A stretch of DNA of 20,000 nucleotides from Chrysomallon squamiferum (GCA_012295275.1 CM022674.1:655001-675000); one strand, 5' to 3'; positions 1-13,120 are shown, counted from the first letter of the stretch. Notes: a model not told the origin generated them from the sequence alone. A program made the numbers and translations.

Positions 1-86
1 GCATATCTTCATATATTAGTATCAACTAATTTATTATCATAATAATATTTTTTTTTTCTCTTTTTTAATTTTAGAACAGGTTATTT

Positions 87-92
87 TTTATT
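87..92 (-). terminator. Candidate polyadenylation signal of DDX19
   Basis: AATAAA on the minus strand about 290 nt past the DDX19 stop codon. A weaker ATTAAA lies nearer at 242-247. The low-complexity AT-rich setting makes chance occurrence likely. Confidence 0.25.
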
Positions 93-383
93 ATTATTAT
101 TATTATTATTTTTTTTTTTTTTTTTGATGTTTATCCCAAGCTAAAAAAACATTTTGCAAAAGTGAACATGTTTTTTTTTTTAAAAGAAATCCATAATTTC
201 ACATCACTGGTAGTGAACTAAAAAAAATGTTTAAATGTCTTTTTAATTGCATCCTCCAAACAACAATGTTGTCAACAGTCTTTAGGGTTGTGGTGAATTA
301 AAACAATAATGATGTGGTGATGAAGTTATGATGATGATTGTAGTGATGATGATAACTGCTATGGTAAGTAGAATGTTTTAGTT

Positions 384-2652
384 TTAAGTTCCAATTTTTT
401 CGATTTCGTCAGTATCTTCAGCATCCAGTTTGACTATCTTCTTACCTGAAAATATATCAGTTACAAATAATAATAACAACAACAACAATAATAATAAAAC
501 AATATTAATACTAATAACAATAAATAACATTAATAATAATAATAACAATAACAAAAAAATAAAATAAAAAAAATAAAATTAAAAATAAAAATTAAAATTG
601 ACAAAAAAATTAAAATTAAAATAAAATTAAAAATAAAATTAGAAATAACATTAAGAATTAGAAATAGAAAAAATGAAACAAAAATAAAAACGAAAATAAA
701 ATTGAATATACAATCAGTCAAAACAACAACAAAATTAAGAATATACAATCAGTCATCACTATGGGAGGATCTCTGAACAGATCTACCCTGAAACAACTGT
801 CATGCATACACCGACTCAAATTTACCCATCCACACAAAATCACTACTGTCTGTCTGTCTGACACTCTCTCTTTCCCTCACTCTAACACTACCTCTCCCTT
901 TCTTTCTGTTTTCCACCCCCTTCCCTCTATCTCTCTGTCACAGTCACACACACTAATAAACTTTATTCACCTACATCACACAGACATGGTTTTTAACATT
1001 TACTAAAAAATCAATTACCAAAGTGTCTTTCTATTGATCTCAGTATGTCCATCGACCGGGTATCGTCCACCAAGTTGATGGCTAATCCGGACTTTCCGAA
1101 TCGTCCAGTTCGACCGATCCGATGCAAATACGTCTCATGATCAGGCTGACCATCAACTGTGACAGGCATGTCAAAGTTCACTACCACGGTAACCGTTTCA
1201 ACATCAATACCTGGAATGGAAGCGAATATTTTCTGCTACATAGTTGAAATAACAGTTTGTTATATAACGACTGAGGGTATCATCAATAATTTTTTTAATG
1301 TGAACTGTGTAAACCTTAGCAGTTAGTATCTGCCAGCCAATTGATCTAAAGGAAAGGGATAAGATTTTTTATTATTATTTTTTTTTTTTAAATTATTTTG
1401 TGATGCATTGGTATTTTTAGATAAATGTCATATGATAATGGGAGATGATTTGTAAATTTTAATTTAAAAACAGATTACAACAACATTTAATAATAAAATC
1501 TAAAGATTATAATAACATCTAATAAACATTAATAATTAACTGAAAACAATAACGCATTAATAATAACAGAAGTTGTAGTAGCAGTAAACGTGAAATTAAT
1601 GTCTCTCTTTGTTTATTACACAAATATCTATGTAAACACATTGGTGGTGATGAGAACTTTTCTTTTTGAAAGGAATGTTTTGATTATAAATCCCTTTGTT
1701 CTATAGACAGCTCCCCACTCAGAATCCAGATCAGCATGACCCTCTTTGGTCATGTTCTCTGCCAGCCAGGAAGCATTCCTCCTTGTCTGCAAGAGCACCA
1801 GCAGTGTCATTAGAAATGTGGTCTCGTGAAATTAATGTCGGTTTTGTTTATTGTTGAGAATATCAATGTAAACACACAATGAATCTATTTGAAAAAATTT
1901 CTGATATAAATCATAAAGTTAATATCATCTTATGATATATCATGCAACCTACTTTTATTATTAAAAATAACTTAATGTGTTTGTTATCAAAAACATTTAT
2001 TGATAATATGCAGATATTTTTAATTGACTAACTACTAATAATTAATACAATCATTAAATGGATGTTGTTTCTTTCATTTATGTTCTATTGCTAAACTAGT
2101 ATCAATTCTTCTGTTCATACGTGTCCACTGACATCAATCTTAAAGTCCACTGTCTACTACCCACAGAACAACTCATCCACTATCCCAAAATTCAATCCAT
2201 ACACTATCCCAAAATTCAATCCATCTACTAACCCAAAATTCAATCCATCTACTAACCCAAAATTCAATCCATCTACTAACCCAAAATTCAATCCATCCAC
2301 TACCAACAAAGTCCAGCATCCACACAAATCTTATTCATCCATTCACCAAACAAATCTCACCTGACAAAATATCATCGACTGGCCTATGGAGATGCTGCCG
2401 TAGATGTTGGACAGCGCCTGGAACTTGTCCTCCACGCTGTGACACTCGATGTAGTACTGTCTGATGTTGTCGAGGCTCTCCTCCTCTCGACGCAGGCGAA
2501 TCACCACGGGGTTGTTGGGGATGACGTTCTTCGCAAACTTCATCACCTCCTGGTCATACGTAGCAGAGAAAAGTAAGAGCTGACAGTCCGGCGAAAGATT
2601 CCTGTGATTAAACAGTGATAACAGTAACAGTAGTAATCATAGTAATAATAAC

Positions 2653-2727
<75 letters not shown>

Positions 2728-3719
2728 AATAATAATAATAATAAAAATAATAATAATAATAAAATAATAATAATAATTAAAAATAGTAATAGATAATGAT
2801 GATGATGATTGTAGTTAATAATAATAATTAATAGTGATGATGATGATGAAACGATAATAGTAGTAGTAGTAGTATTATTATTATTGGTGGTTAATAATAC
2901 TAATAAACATAGTGGAAGTAGTAGTAGTAATAGCTTTAGGTAGTAGTGACAGCTTTAGTAATACTAGCTGTCATAGTATTTCTTGTAATACTAGTTGTTA
3001 TGGTAGTAGTAATAGTATTAAAGTGGTTATAATAGTAATAATTAGAATAGTAGTACAGCAGTAATAACAGTATTTAGTGCAGTAATAGCTTTAATGGTAA
3101 TAGTAGCAGAAATAGTGATCATAAAAATAACGATAATAAAGACAAAAAAGCAGAAATTCTTTTTTTTTTTTTTAAAGAATATGACAAAAATATCAACATT
3201 ATATGTGATTCATTATTCATTTGATAGCTTGCACATACTAATATTTGTCACATGATTTTTGTACAAAGATAATTTTGTAAAAAAAAAGGCCCATGTATTA
3301 CTTTTACCAAATTAGCAGTAAGCGTTCTTTTGTTAGCCCCTTCTCTTTCACAGTAAAATTAGAAAGATGTTACCCACAACCTTTGCAAAAAATCATTATT
3401 TTGATAAATTAATTAACATCAAATTTCAAAAACAGGAACAAACAAAATATGAAAATAAAATATAGTGAAATTTTTTTTTTTTAAATTATGGAAATAAATA
3501 AAAAAATAAAAATTTTTTTTTTTTTAAATTCTCACCGCTTTATTCTCAGAGACTGATCTTGGTGACCTTGGGTTGCTATCATGACATCAGCTTCATCAAG
3601 GACAAAAACCTTGACCTTTTTCAGGTCAATGGCCTTCATTTTGATTGCCCAGTCCATCAGAGTTCCTGGTGTCCCTATCACAATCTGATAATCAACTTTC
3701 TGGTTCTTCTGAACTGAAA

Positions 3720-3770
<51 letters not shown>

Positions 3771-5159
3771 AAGAATCAATGAAGTAAAGAATGAATGAAC
3801 AAATGAATGAATGAAAAATTAAATAAATTACACAGGTAAGAAAATAAGAAAGAAACAAATATTATTCACGTATATTATGATGAAATTAGAATATGCTATA
3901 CTATTAAGTTAGTACCTGTAACATGGGAATAATAAGCATTAACAAACATTAATATTTCAACTACTATTAAGACTATGACAACTACTAATATTTTATTACT
4001 AGTACTACCACCTGTATTACTATTATTATTACTACTACTACTACTATTACTATTAAGAAGAAGAAAATAGAAACAGACATCAAACTTAAATTTTATATGT
4101 TAAATATCAATAATTATTGCTTAACAGCTAATATTTGTATTGTTCATTTTACGTTTTTGTTTATAAATAATACACAACCACTGTAGTATTTTTATCATAC
4201 CCTAATTTTGGGGCTTAAAGTATAAACGTAAAGGGGAATAACCCATGTTAAGAATGTGATCATGATTTATTTTGTTTCTTTAACAAATTACCTCGCTCTC
4301 CTCGAACAGCATATCCGATTTTACAGTTAGGAATAAACTTGGCCATCTCCCTGGTAACATCACCAATCTGCAGAGCAAGCTCGTAAGTAGGTGCAAGACA
4401 AAGGCACTGGAAAAAATAATTTAAAAAACACAAATAAATATAAAGTATCATAATATATATATATGTAATGCAAGACACTACAAAATAATAATATGGTGTG
4501 GTGCAGTGTACTATAGTTTAGTGTCGTGTCGTGTCGTGTCATGTCCTATAGTGTAGTGTAGTGAATGTACAACAGAGCAAAAAATTAATATATGATAAAA
4601 TATACATTATACAGTAGAATATAACATAGCATAACACAACACAATATCATAAATATAATAAAATATAAAATTATACGAAAAAACGTAACATAAAATAACA
4701 TAAGCATAGCACAGTTTCAAAGTTTAGTAAACTAAATTAAATGGAACGAAGAACAAAACAAGTGACCCAGCATATCAAACCAAATGTTAAGAAGCATTTT
4801 GGCTGATTTGTGAACATTTTCTGACATAACAAGCTGTATCTCGTTTATCCCCGAATCATGTTAACTTTGTACATTCAGACAAACTGGAGCAGTGTTTCTT
4901 ACAAACAAGAATGTTCATACAAATTTATCTAAAACGCACATCAAGATTAATATAAGTCAGTTTTGTCACTGGTGTCAAAGAAATGAAGTATTAATAAACC
5001 CATGTTTAACAAAATATCAAAATCAAACAGTCACTACACTTTCACTGGTTACCTGTGTGTAATTTTTTGACATGTCTGCTCTGCTCAACATGGTAAGAAC
5101 AAATGCTGCAGTTTTTCCCGTTCCACTTTGGCTCTGAGCTATCATGTTTACAGGTCTGT

Positions 5160-5196
<37 letters not shown>

Positions 5197-5537
5197 AAAT
5201 ATTTAATCAAAAAGAACATAAATTATTATTTTTTTTTTTTTTTTAAATTAAAACAACTGTTGTGGGGGGGTTGTTGTTGATTTGTCTTCTTTAATTTTTT
5301 TTGTTTTAGGGGAGGGTGTTTTTTTTTAAAAGTAAAATCAGATATGCATAGTATTGATAATAAAAAAAGATCAAAAATATTATTATAAAAATTGTTATGA
5401 AAGCTTTTCATTATAAATAATAAACTAAATTTCAAAACTTTTATACACACACATATGAAACTTAAGAAGTTTAATTTACTCTTATTTAGCATAGTTGTAA
5501 AGTATTTTCTTTAAAATAATATTGACAGTAAAGACGA

Positions 5538-5568
<31 letters not shown>

Positions 5569-8459
5569 AAGAAGAAAATTAAATAATCTAAGAAGAAAAA
5601 ACAAACATACGGATCTGCTAGTAAAGTAGGCAGAGCTGTTTCTTGTATTTTTGAAGGTGCGTTGAAACCCATTCCATAAACACCCTTCAGCAGGTCAGGA
5701 TGTCTGTCAATAATAATAATAAAAATGATGAAGATGACAATAACTATAATGATGATGATGATGATAATGAGAATGATGATAATAATGATAATGATAATGA
5801 TAATGACAACAATAACAATAAAAACATACACACACACAACATAGAAGAAAACAAATCTTTAAATGTGTTAAAAAAAAACCTGTTACCACTTAATATTTTG
5901 TATCCTCTGTTATTTGTATCTGGTTTGACTAACCTATTATCACTGAAAACAATGTATGACACTTACACACTTTATAAAGCATCTGATTGCCACCATTTAT
6001 CATAATTGTGACATGGTGGATTGAAAACGGTATTTTTTCTAACAAGAATCAGATTTGGAAGACATCTATCCTGAATGGAATGATACTGTAACTACAGAAG
6101 AAAGATGTTGGCAGGATATTTTTAAACTGTATTCTTTTGTTGTTACGCTTGGTTATTAATCCAGACTGGATAGTAAAAATTTAAATAAATAAATAAATTT
6201 AAAAAGACAAATAAAAGGATTAGATAATACTTTTGAAGTATGTAGAATTACATTTTCTACATTTCTTTAAATCACCAAAGGGGACACTTTCATTCCATTA
6301 TTAAGATTCTTTCTATGAATGAATTTTCTCAAGTCTTTAAATATCGTTATTATATCTGTTATGTAATTCATATTATGTACATCAAGAAATTCTATTTTCA
6401 TTTTACACTCTTGAGTGATAACACGGTTTGTAAAAGTAAATGCATAAACTGATTCAAATAATTCCTTTTTTTGTTTTTCTTTTTAAAGAATAACTTACAA
6501 GTTCAGTGCCTCAAAAGATTTCACAGAATACAGGGGTGAGTTTGGGTCTTTTCTGAGAATTTCAATGTCTGTCGTCCCGGTAACCAGTTTAGATCGAAGC
6601 AGTTTTCTAAGAAGAGAATTTTCTTCTGCTGTTGTTTCTGAATAATAAAAAAAAAAAATGAAAAAAATAAAAATTACAAACCAAACAATGTCTGCATACA
6701 TGCTATTAATATATCTGAATTTTCTTCTTCTTCTCTCATTCTTCTCTCTCTCACAAAACAACTATGCCCAACTATATCAAAGGATATTTAAACTGATTAC
6801 AGATCTTAAAGCGTCAAACAAAAATGCCAATTTCTTTCGACAAATTAGATTTATTTACAGAGATGCAACAATACAATTACACACTTTATATAAATTAACC
6901 ATTAACATGCCAGTATTTCATCTTTTCACCAAATGTTGAAGATGGAAGCATCAAATTGAAGCATCATTGTTCTCTCAATATATAACTAACTTAAATCATA
7001 AAGCTTTTATTTGTTTACAAAAATGTCATTCCACTTATTTAATAATTGTCCTGTTCACATCACTGAAACAAAATAAAAGGCATGGTGCTATAAACTATCT
7101 TCATGTCTCAAACTTTTAACAATAAAAAACTAAAAAATATATATTAAAAAAAATGACAATTTGGCTAACATTATAATATTAAATATATTAGTGTACATAC
7201 TTCTTTATATGAAGGAAGAATGTTTTTAAAATCCACTGAAAATACATAGCAGTTCAGAAACTTACCCGACTATTTCTGAATATACAAATATTATTTTAGT
7301 TCAGTAAATGGAAAACATATTTTATAAGTGGAGAATTAATCCCTCCCCACTATTAAATTCAACCAAACATGAAAGTCTTGGCAAACAATCCAGTACAAAC
7401 ATGATACACTGTCCCATCTACCATCTTGTCAAACTTCAGTAAATGTGTCATGAATTTTCTGACAGATAAAGTTTAAAACAACCATTTTGCTCAAACATAA
7501 CAACATACATACATCCAAACTCTGAAAATAAATATGTTTTGAAGTTACAGAATTTGGAACAAACGAACATACATTCGTAACATTGTTTCTAACTATTTTT
7601 CTAGCTAACATACTTTCTTTCATTTTCCTTTCTTTTTGAAAATAATAAAATACCTTTTTCTTCATCGATGTCACCCTGGCCACTTCCCACTGCATCGTGC
7701 CAGTTCTGTTCAGATGGTGGTGCTGCTGCTGCACCTGCTGTTGCAGTTGTTGCTGCTGCAGCTGCTGAAGCTGTCCCTGACAAAATTGGTCTCTTGTGTT
7801 GAATGGAATCACTGTCTCCACCTGCTGATGTTGGACTGGCAGTGTTTGCAGTGGCAAACCCTGTAGCTGATGTTGCTGTTGTTGTTGTTTTTGGCCGGAC
7901 AATGTTCAGATTATCAACCTTTTTTAACAATATTAATAACAGATCAAAAAATATTTTAAAATATAAAATAAAATAAAAAATAAAAATAAAAATATGGATT
8001 TGGTCAATTTAAAAGTAGCCCTACATGACTTATTTTATTGTACATTTTATTTAATTTTTGAAGGATTTATCTCTTTATTTAATTATTTATTCTTACAATG
8101 GCTGTTACAATTGCATGGCTGTCTTTATAAAAGTTGTCTTCATTATATAAGGAAACATTTGGCTGATTCGACTTTTGACAAACAAAAATCGGCTTTTTCA
8201 GTTTTACTTGACATTTTTGCACCTGTAAAACTAACAACTGTAGCAAAATACTGAGTAAACTACAAAGCCTCTGATAACAATTAAACAAAGCCCTTGTCAG
8301 TGCCAAAACTGCATGAGTTAACTGGTTACCTATATTAGTATATAATTATTATTATTAATTTCTGCTTGAAGTTTTGAACTTAAACTAACACTAAAAGAAA
8401 ATTACCTGAGAAGCTAAAGCTTGCTCCTGGCTGTCAACTAGGGATCCCCAATCTGACAT
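384..8459 (-). CDS. DDX19: DDX19/Dbp5-type DEAD-box RNA helicase, 11 exons, exon 9 damaged
   Basis: ATP-dependent RNA helicase that in its family remodels mRNPs at the cytoplasmic face of the nuclear pore during mRNA export, working with Gle1 and Nup214. Coding exons in gene order: 8406-8459, 7654-7918, 6499-6637, 5611-5703, 5053-5155, 4292-4406, 3536-3713, 2361-2601, 1637-1786 (remnant), 1019-1210, 384-445. Phases match at every junction not involving exon 9. Visible motifs: a family-typical N-terminal helix ([14 protein letters not shown], exon 3), Q motif GFNAPSKIQ, motif I SGTGKT (residues 194-199), Ia PTYELALQ (224-231), GTPGT, DEAD (296-299) followed by [14 protein letters not shown] (328-330), and [12 protein letters not shown] (exon 10). 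The tail [17 protein letters not shown] matches the family C-terminus. Expected length is about 530 aa against 479 in human DDX19B; the extra is an Ala/Thr-rich N-terminus. Identity is near certain. Whether it makes a functional protein depends on exon 9. Confidence 0.93.
446..1018. repeat. DDX19 intron 10: A-rich and pyrimidine-rich low complexity
   Basis: From about 465 to 730 the plus strand is almost entirely A and T, with AAT, AAAATT and AAC motifs and strong A-over-T bias. From about 845 to 950 it becomes a C/T block (ctctctctttccctcac and similar). Open frames here come from composition only. Confidence 0.7.
1589..1640. repeat. Direct repeat copy A at the ruined end of DDX19 exon 9
   Basis: It starts cgtgaaattaatgtc and ends atgtaaacaca, with gttta ttac-type sequence between. 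It matches 1825-1876 at a 236-bp offset with scattered substitutions and two balancing one-base gaps. In gene direction it begins exactly where exon 9 coding similarity stops. Confidence 0.6.
1637..1786 (-). pseudogene. DDX19: Broken exon 9 of the DDX19 gene (helicase motifs IV-V)
   Basis: After a good acceptor (ctcttgcag) the exon reads [17 protein letters not shown] in frame, continuing MIFCQ from exon 8. Homology then moves to the next frame for [12 protein letters not shown] (an extra base before CTG AGT) and returns to the first frame for [16 protein letters not shown] (a base missing after DL). About one codon is also short in the REGKEK region. After TTNV the expected CARG and a phase-1 donor are absent: the frame continues Phe-Thr-stop. 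Exon 10 begins with GT of a split Gly codon, so 3n+1 bases were expected. I searched 1211-1640 and found no replacement coding sequence. This could be a real mutation, a decayed duplicate of a missing exon, or sequencing/assembly error. Confidence 0.75.
1825..1876. repeat. Direct repeat copy B upstream of DDX19 exon 9
   Basis: Partner of 1589-1640, lying about 40 bp upstream of the exon 9 acceptor in gene direction. Together the copies bracket the damaged exon. A weaker resemblance (GATTTATA, TCA, AAA-rich) may continue beyond it toward 1910, as if a decayed part of the exon were also duplicated. Confidence 0.55.
2173..2304 (+). repeat. 24-bp minisatellite in DDX19 intron 8
   Basis: Unit ccatctactaacccaaaattcaat. 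Copies start at 2197, 2221, 2245 and 2269, with a diverged first copy from about 2173 and a partial last one from 2293, about 5.5 in all. The middle three are identical; outer copies read cactatccc or ccactacc. It ends about 57 bp from the exon 8 donor. Confidence 0.85.
2653..2776 (+). repeat. (GAT)25 array continuing as (AAT)n
   Basis: Uninterrupted GAT from 2653 to 2727 (25 copies), then AAT-rich repeats to about 2776, in DDX19 intron 7. Trinucleotide-rich decay (GTA, TAG, GAT) continues to about 3150. The rest of intron 7 (to 3535) is AT-rich with A and T runs. Confidence 0.95.
3717..3772 (+). repeat. (AAAT)n array abutting the DDX19 exon 7 acceptor
   Basis: About 14 copies of AAAT with no interruption. 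On the gene strand it is (TTTA)n running straight into ttcag at the acceptor, so it serves as the pyrimidine tract. Confidence 0.95.
4521..4545 (+). repeat. (GTGTC)n pentanucleotide repeat
   Basis: Four near-perfect GTGTC units followed by atgtc, within a GT-rich stretch (about 4495-4565) of DDX19 intron 5. The rest of that intron (4407-5052) is AT-rich and shows no gene. Confidence 0.7.
5164..5194 (+). repeat. A31 homopolymer next to the DDX19 exon 5 acceptor
   Basis: 31 consecutive A on the plus strand, a T31 tract on the gene strand ending 9 bp before the exon 5 acceptor (ataaacag). A run this long is prone to length error in sequencing. Confidence 0.9.
5541..5576 (+). repeat. (GAA)12 array in DDX19 intron 4
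   Basis: Twelve uninterrupted GAA units about 35 bp downstream of the exon 4 donor in gene direction, where it is a TTC polypyrimidine block. GAA/TTC arrays can form triplex DNA. Confidence 0.9.
5704..6498. other. DDX19 intron 3
   Basis: It opens next to the exon 4 acceptor with an imperfect AAT/GAT/AAC array (about 5708-5825). The remainder is AT-rich. The open frames on either strand are Asn/Asp or His/Tyr repeats translated from the microsatellite, and no gene is seen. Confidence 0.7.
6638..7653. other. DDX19 intron 2
   Basis: About 1 kb of AT-rich sequence without recognisable coding, RNA or transposon signals. The 3' end in gene direction is a tttttttattattcag acceptor. Confidence 0.6.
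7654..7918 (-). CDS. DDX19: DDX19 exon 2: Thr/Ala-rich low-complexity N-terminal extension
   Basis: This exon encodes residues 19-106, starting [10 protein letters not shown] and ending GDIDEEK. Between them lie a Thr/Ala/Ser-rich stretch, an Ala-Thr block ([16 protein letters not shown]) and a short acidic tail, built from GCN and ACN codons with visible GCT/CAG repetition. It replaces the short, poorly conserved N-terminus of vertebrate DDX19 and is probably disordered. Its acceptor is weak: the last bases before exon 2 are ttgttaaaaaag, with no pyrimidine run. Both junctions keep frame (phase 0 from exon 1, phase 1 into exon 3), so I accept it as real coding sequence. Confidence 0.82.
8406..8459 (-). 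CDS. DDX19: DDX19 exon 1 with start codon
   Basis: The ATG at 8457-8459 (complement) has moderate context (aaccATGtc) and encodes [18 protein letters not shown], ending CAG before a gtaatt donor. The beginning (SDW...VD.QE.A) resembles DDX19-family N-termini. It joins exon 2 in phase 0. I cannot exclude a further non-coding 5' exon. Confidence 0.85.
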
Positions 8460-8729
8460 GGTTTTTGTTGCTCAGTTTAAAACGTTTAAATAATCTCTTA
8501 GTCTATAAATCTGCAACTTTAATTTAAAGGTTATTACAACAGTGGAAAACAACAATATTCTTACAACCTAATTATATGGGCTAACTAAAACATACTGCGC
8601 CGTGTAGAACAATTGGCACAGGAATAATAGTTTACTGAAGAATGAAAATAGATTGAATGAATCGAAAATGACGAAGATTCGGAAGAATAAACATACTCAA
8701 GTTATTGGTTGCAGCACGATTCGTACTTT

Positions 8730-8742
8730 GAACTTTCTAGAA
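8730..8742. promoter_or_regulatory. Perfect three-unit heat shock element
   Basis: GAActTTCtaGAA is an exact alternating nGAAn/nTTCn array, the HSF1 trimer site, with another GAA at 8748-8750. It lies about 270 bp upstream of the DDX19 start codon in the shared DDX19/RPL22 intergenic region. A reverse CCAAT box (attgg, 8704-8708) is just to its left. In vivo use is unknown, and a chance match in AT-rich DNA is possible. Confidence 0.4.
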
Positions 8743-9172
8743 TTAAAGAATCTAACATGTACCACTATAATTCTCTTAGGTATAATTAAACGAATTAACT
8801 ACTAACATAAAATAAAAATAAAGTTTAAATAAGGAAAGCAAAACTATGATCTTACTCATGAACCAAACACGCTTGATAAATTATTAACTGGTACTTATCC
8901 ATCACTTAAATTATGGTTATTTTCCTACGAGGATTTCAAGGCCTATGACAGTATATGAAATATCAGTCTACCTAATTTGTTGTTATTTGTAATATTGGAA
9001 CCCATTTTTAAAACGCATTAATATAGGTAGCAATGTAAAGTAAGAATAATATAATTAAGGCAACTGCTTAAATAAGTGTTAAAATTAATAAAGAATTTAG
9101 AAGAAATTAGTTCATTTCTGTTTTATTCAAAACTAATCAACTTCTGAAATATTTTTGCGGTGGTTCTAAAAT

Positions 9173-9201
9173 GCGGAAGAAAGTTCTCTATGGCGGAAGA
9201 A
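9173..9201 (+). promoter_or_regulatory. Paired GCGGAAGAA sites (ETS/YY1-like)
   Basis: GCGGAAGAA occurs at 9173-9181 and 9193-9201, exactly 20 bp apart, and the second copy lies within ATGGCGGAAG. GGAA cores with a GCGG flank suit ETS factors, and ATGGCGG resembles the YY1 core. This is the most GC- and CpG-rich part of the DDX19-RPL22 spacer, so it may mark a start region, but no transcript can be assigned. Confidence 0.3.
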
Positions 9202-9994
9202 CGTCGCTTTAGGAAAGAATCTGTTTAATATTACTCTGTCCAGATTTATGACTTTTATAACACTTAAGAGACATCGGGTGACGAGATATATGATTATATA
9301 GCCAATGTGAATAGGAATGTACTGTCTATTTGAATTGGTATTGTTGACATCTAATCTATCTCTTAAATGTGTGCTTGTTTATATTGTGTAATCTGGCCAT
9401 TTTTGGTGGTATTAATAAAATTAGCTAAAAAATGTATTTTGTATACTCTTTTTTTGGTATCATAACATCTTTATCATAATCAGGATTATTATTATTATTA
9501 TTATTATTATGATTATTATTATTATTATTTATTTGTGATTAATGTTTGTAAATAATAAAGTCTGACAATAAAATAAACCCTGTTGGGGAAATATACTACC
9601 ACTCTTTTCTCACTTTGTTATATATTTTATATTCATAGATGCATGGTTCGCTAAAACTATGGTAATAATTAATTATATAGTTTTAATAATTTATAATCTG
9701 AATTTTAATCTCTTCAATTCGTGTTTAGCTGTTAAATAAACGGTACTGAATATAGATATATTTGTTTGTTGCTTTATTACCAAATTAAATTAAATTAAAT
9801 TAAATTAAATTAAATTAAATTAAACTAAATAAAAATTTTTAAAAGATACTGAAGCAGTTGAAATGTTTCAGAAACAAATTCCCTGCAAATCTAACAATGA
9901 CATTTCTCATTTTCACTGACTTTGTTGTTCGCACGACAACCGTACATTTAGTCACCAGAAATCTGCGATTCTTCATAAGAGAACCAGTTTAGAC

Positions 9995-10012
9995 CACGTG
10001 CCTTCCTTTCTC
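9995..10012 (+). promoter_or_regulatory. RPL22 core promoter: E-box and 5'-TOP tract
   Basis: CACGTG (9995-10000) is directly followed by the pyrimidine run CCTTCCTTTCTC (10001-10012), and the ATG comes 16 nt later in the context gccatcATG. A C-started pyrimidine tract with a very short leader is the 5'-TOP arrangement of animal ribosomal protein mRNAs, which ties translation to mTOR/LARP1 signalling. The exact start site is inferred. An E-box this close to the start is compatible with Myc-type control. Confidence 0.55.
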
Positions 10013-10027
10013 ACGCTGTCCGCCATC

Positions 10028-13120
<3,093 letters not shown>

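Larger units (their letters stand above)
8460..10000. other. Divergent intergenic region between DDX19 and RPL22
   Basis: No convincing coding sequence. It contains the DDX19 leader, the heat-shock-like site, the GCGGAAGAA pair, an (ATT)n run at about 9485-9529, an (AAATT)n pentanucleotide array at 9782-9824, and the inverted repeat GTTGT-tcgcacg-ACAAC at 9924-9940 about 90 bp before the RPL22 start. The short distance between the two housekeeping genes suggests shared regulatory DNA. Confidence 0.6.

Noticed and set aside
2173-2304. CRISPR-like array
   Set aside because: The units are contiguous with no unique spacers. It is an ordinary minisatellite in an animal intron.
5511-5837. Ile-rich, Asn/Asp-rich and His/Tyr-rich open frames on both strands
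   Set aside because: They are microsatellites translated in different frames around DDX19 exon 4.
7429-7902. Gln-rich 157-aa open frame overlapping DDX19 exon 2 on the same strand
   Set aside because: It is the alternate frame of the GCN/CAG codons of exon 2; it runs on into the intron, lacks splice logic and has no family match.
9190-9228. ATG frame MAEERRFRKESV as a first exon of a third gene
   Set aside because: It stops after 12 codons and has only a poor donor (tctgtttaa). It is more easily explained as promoter motif sequence.
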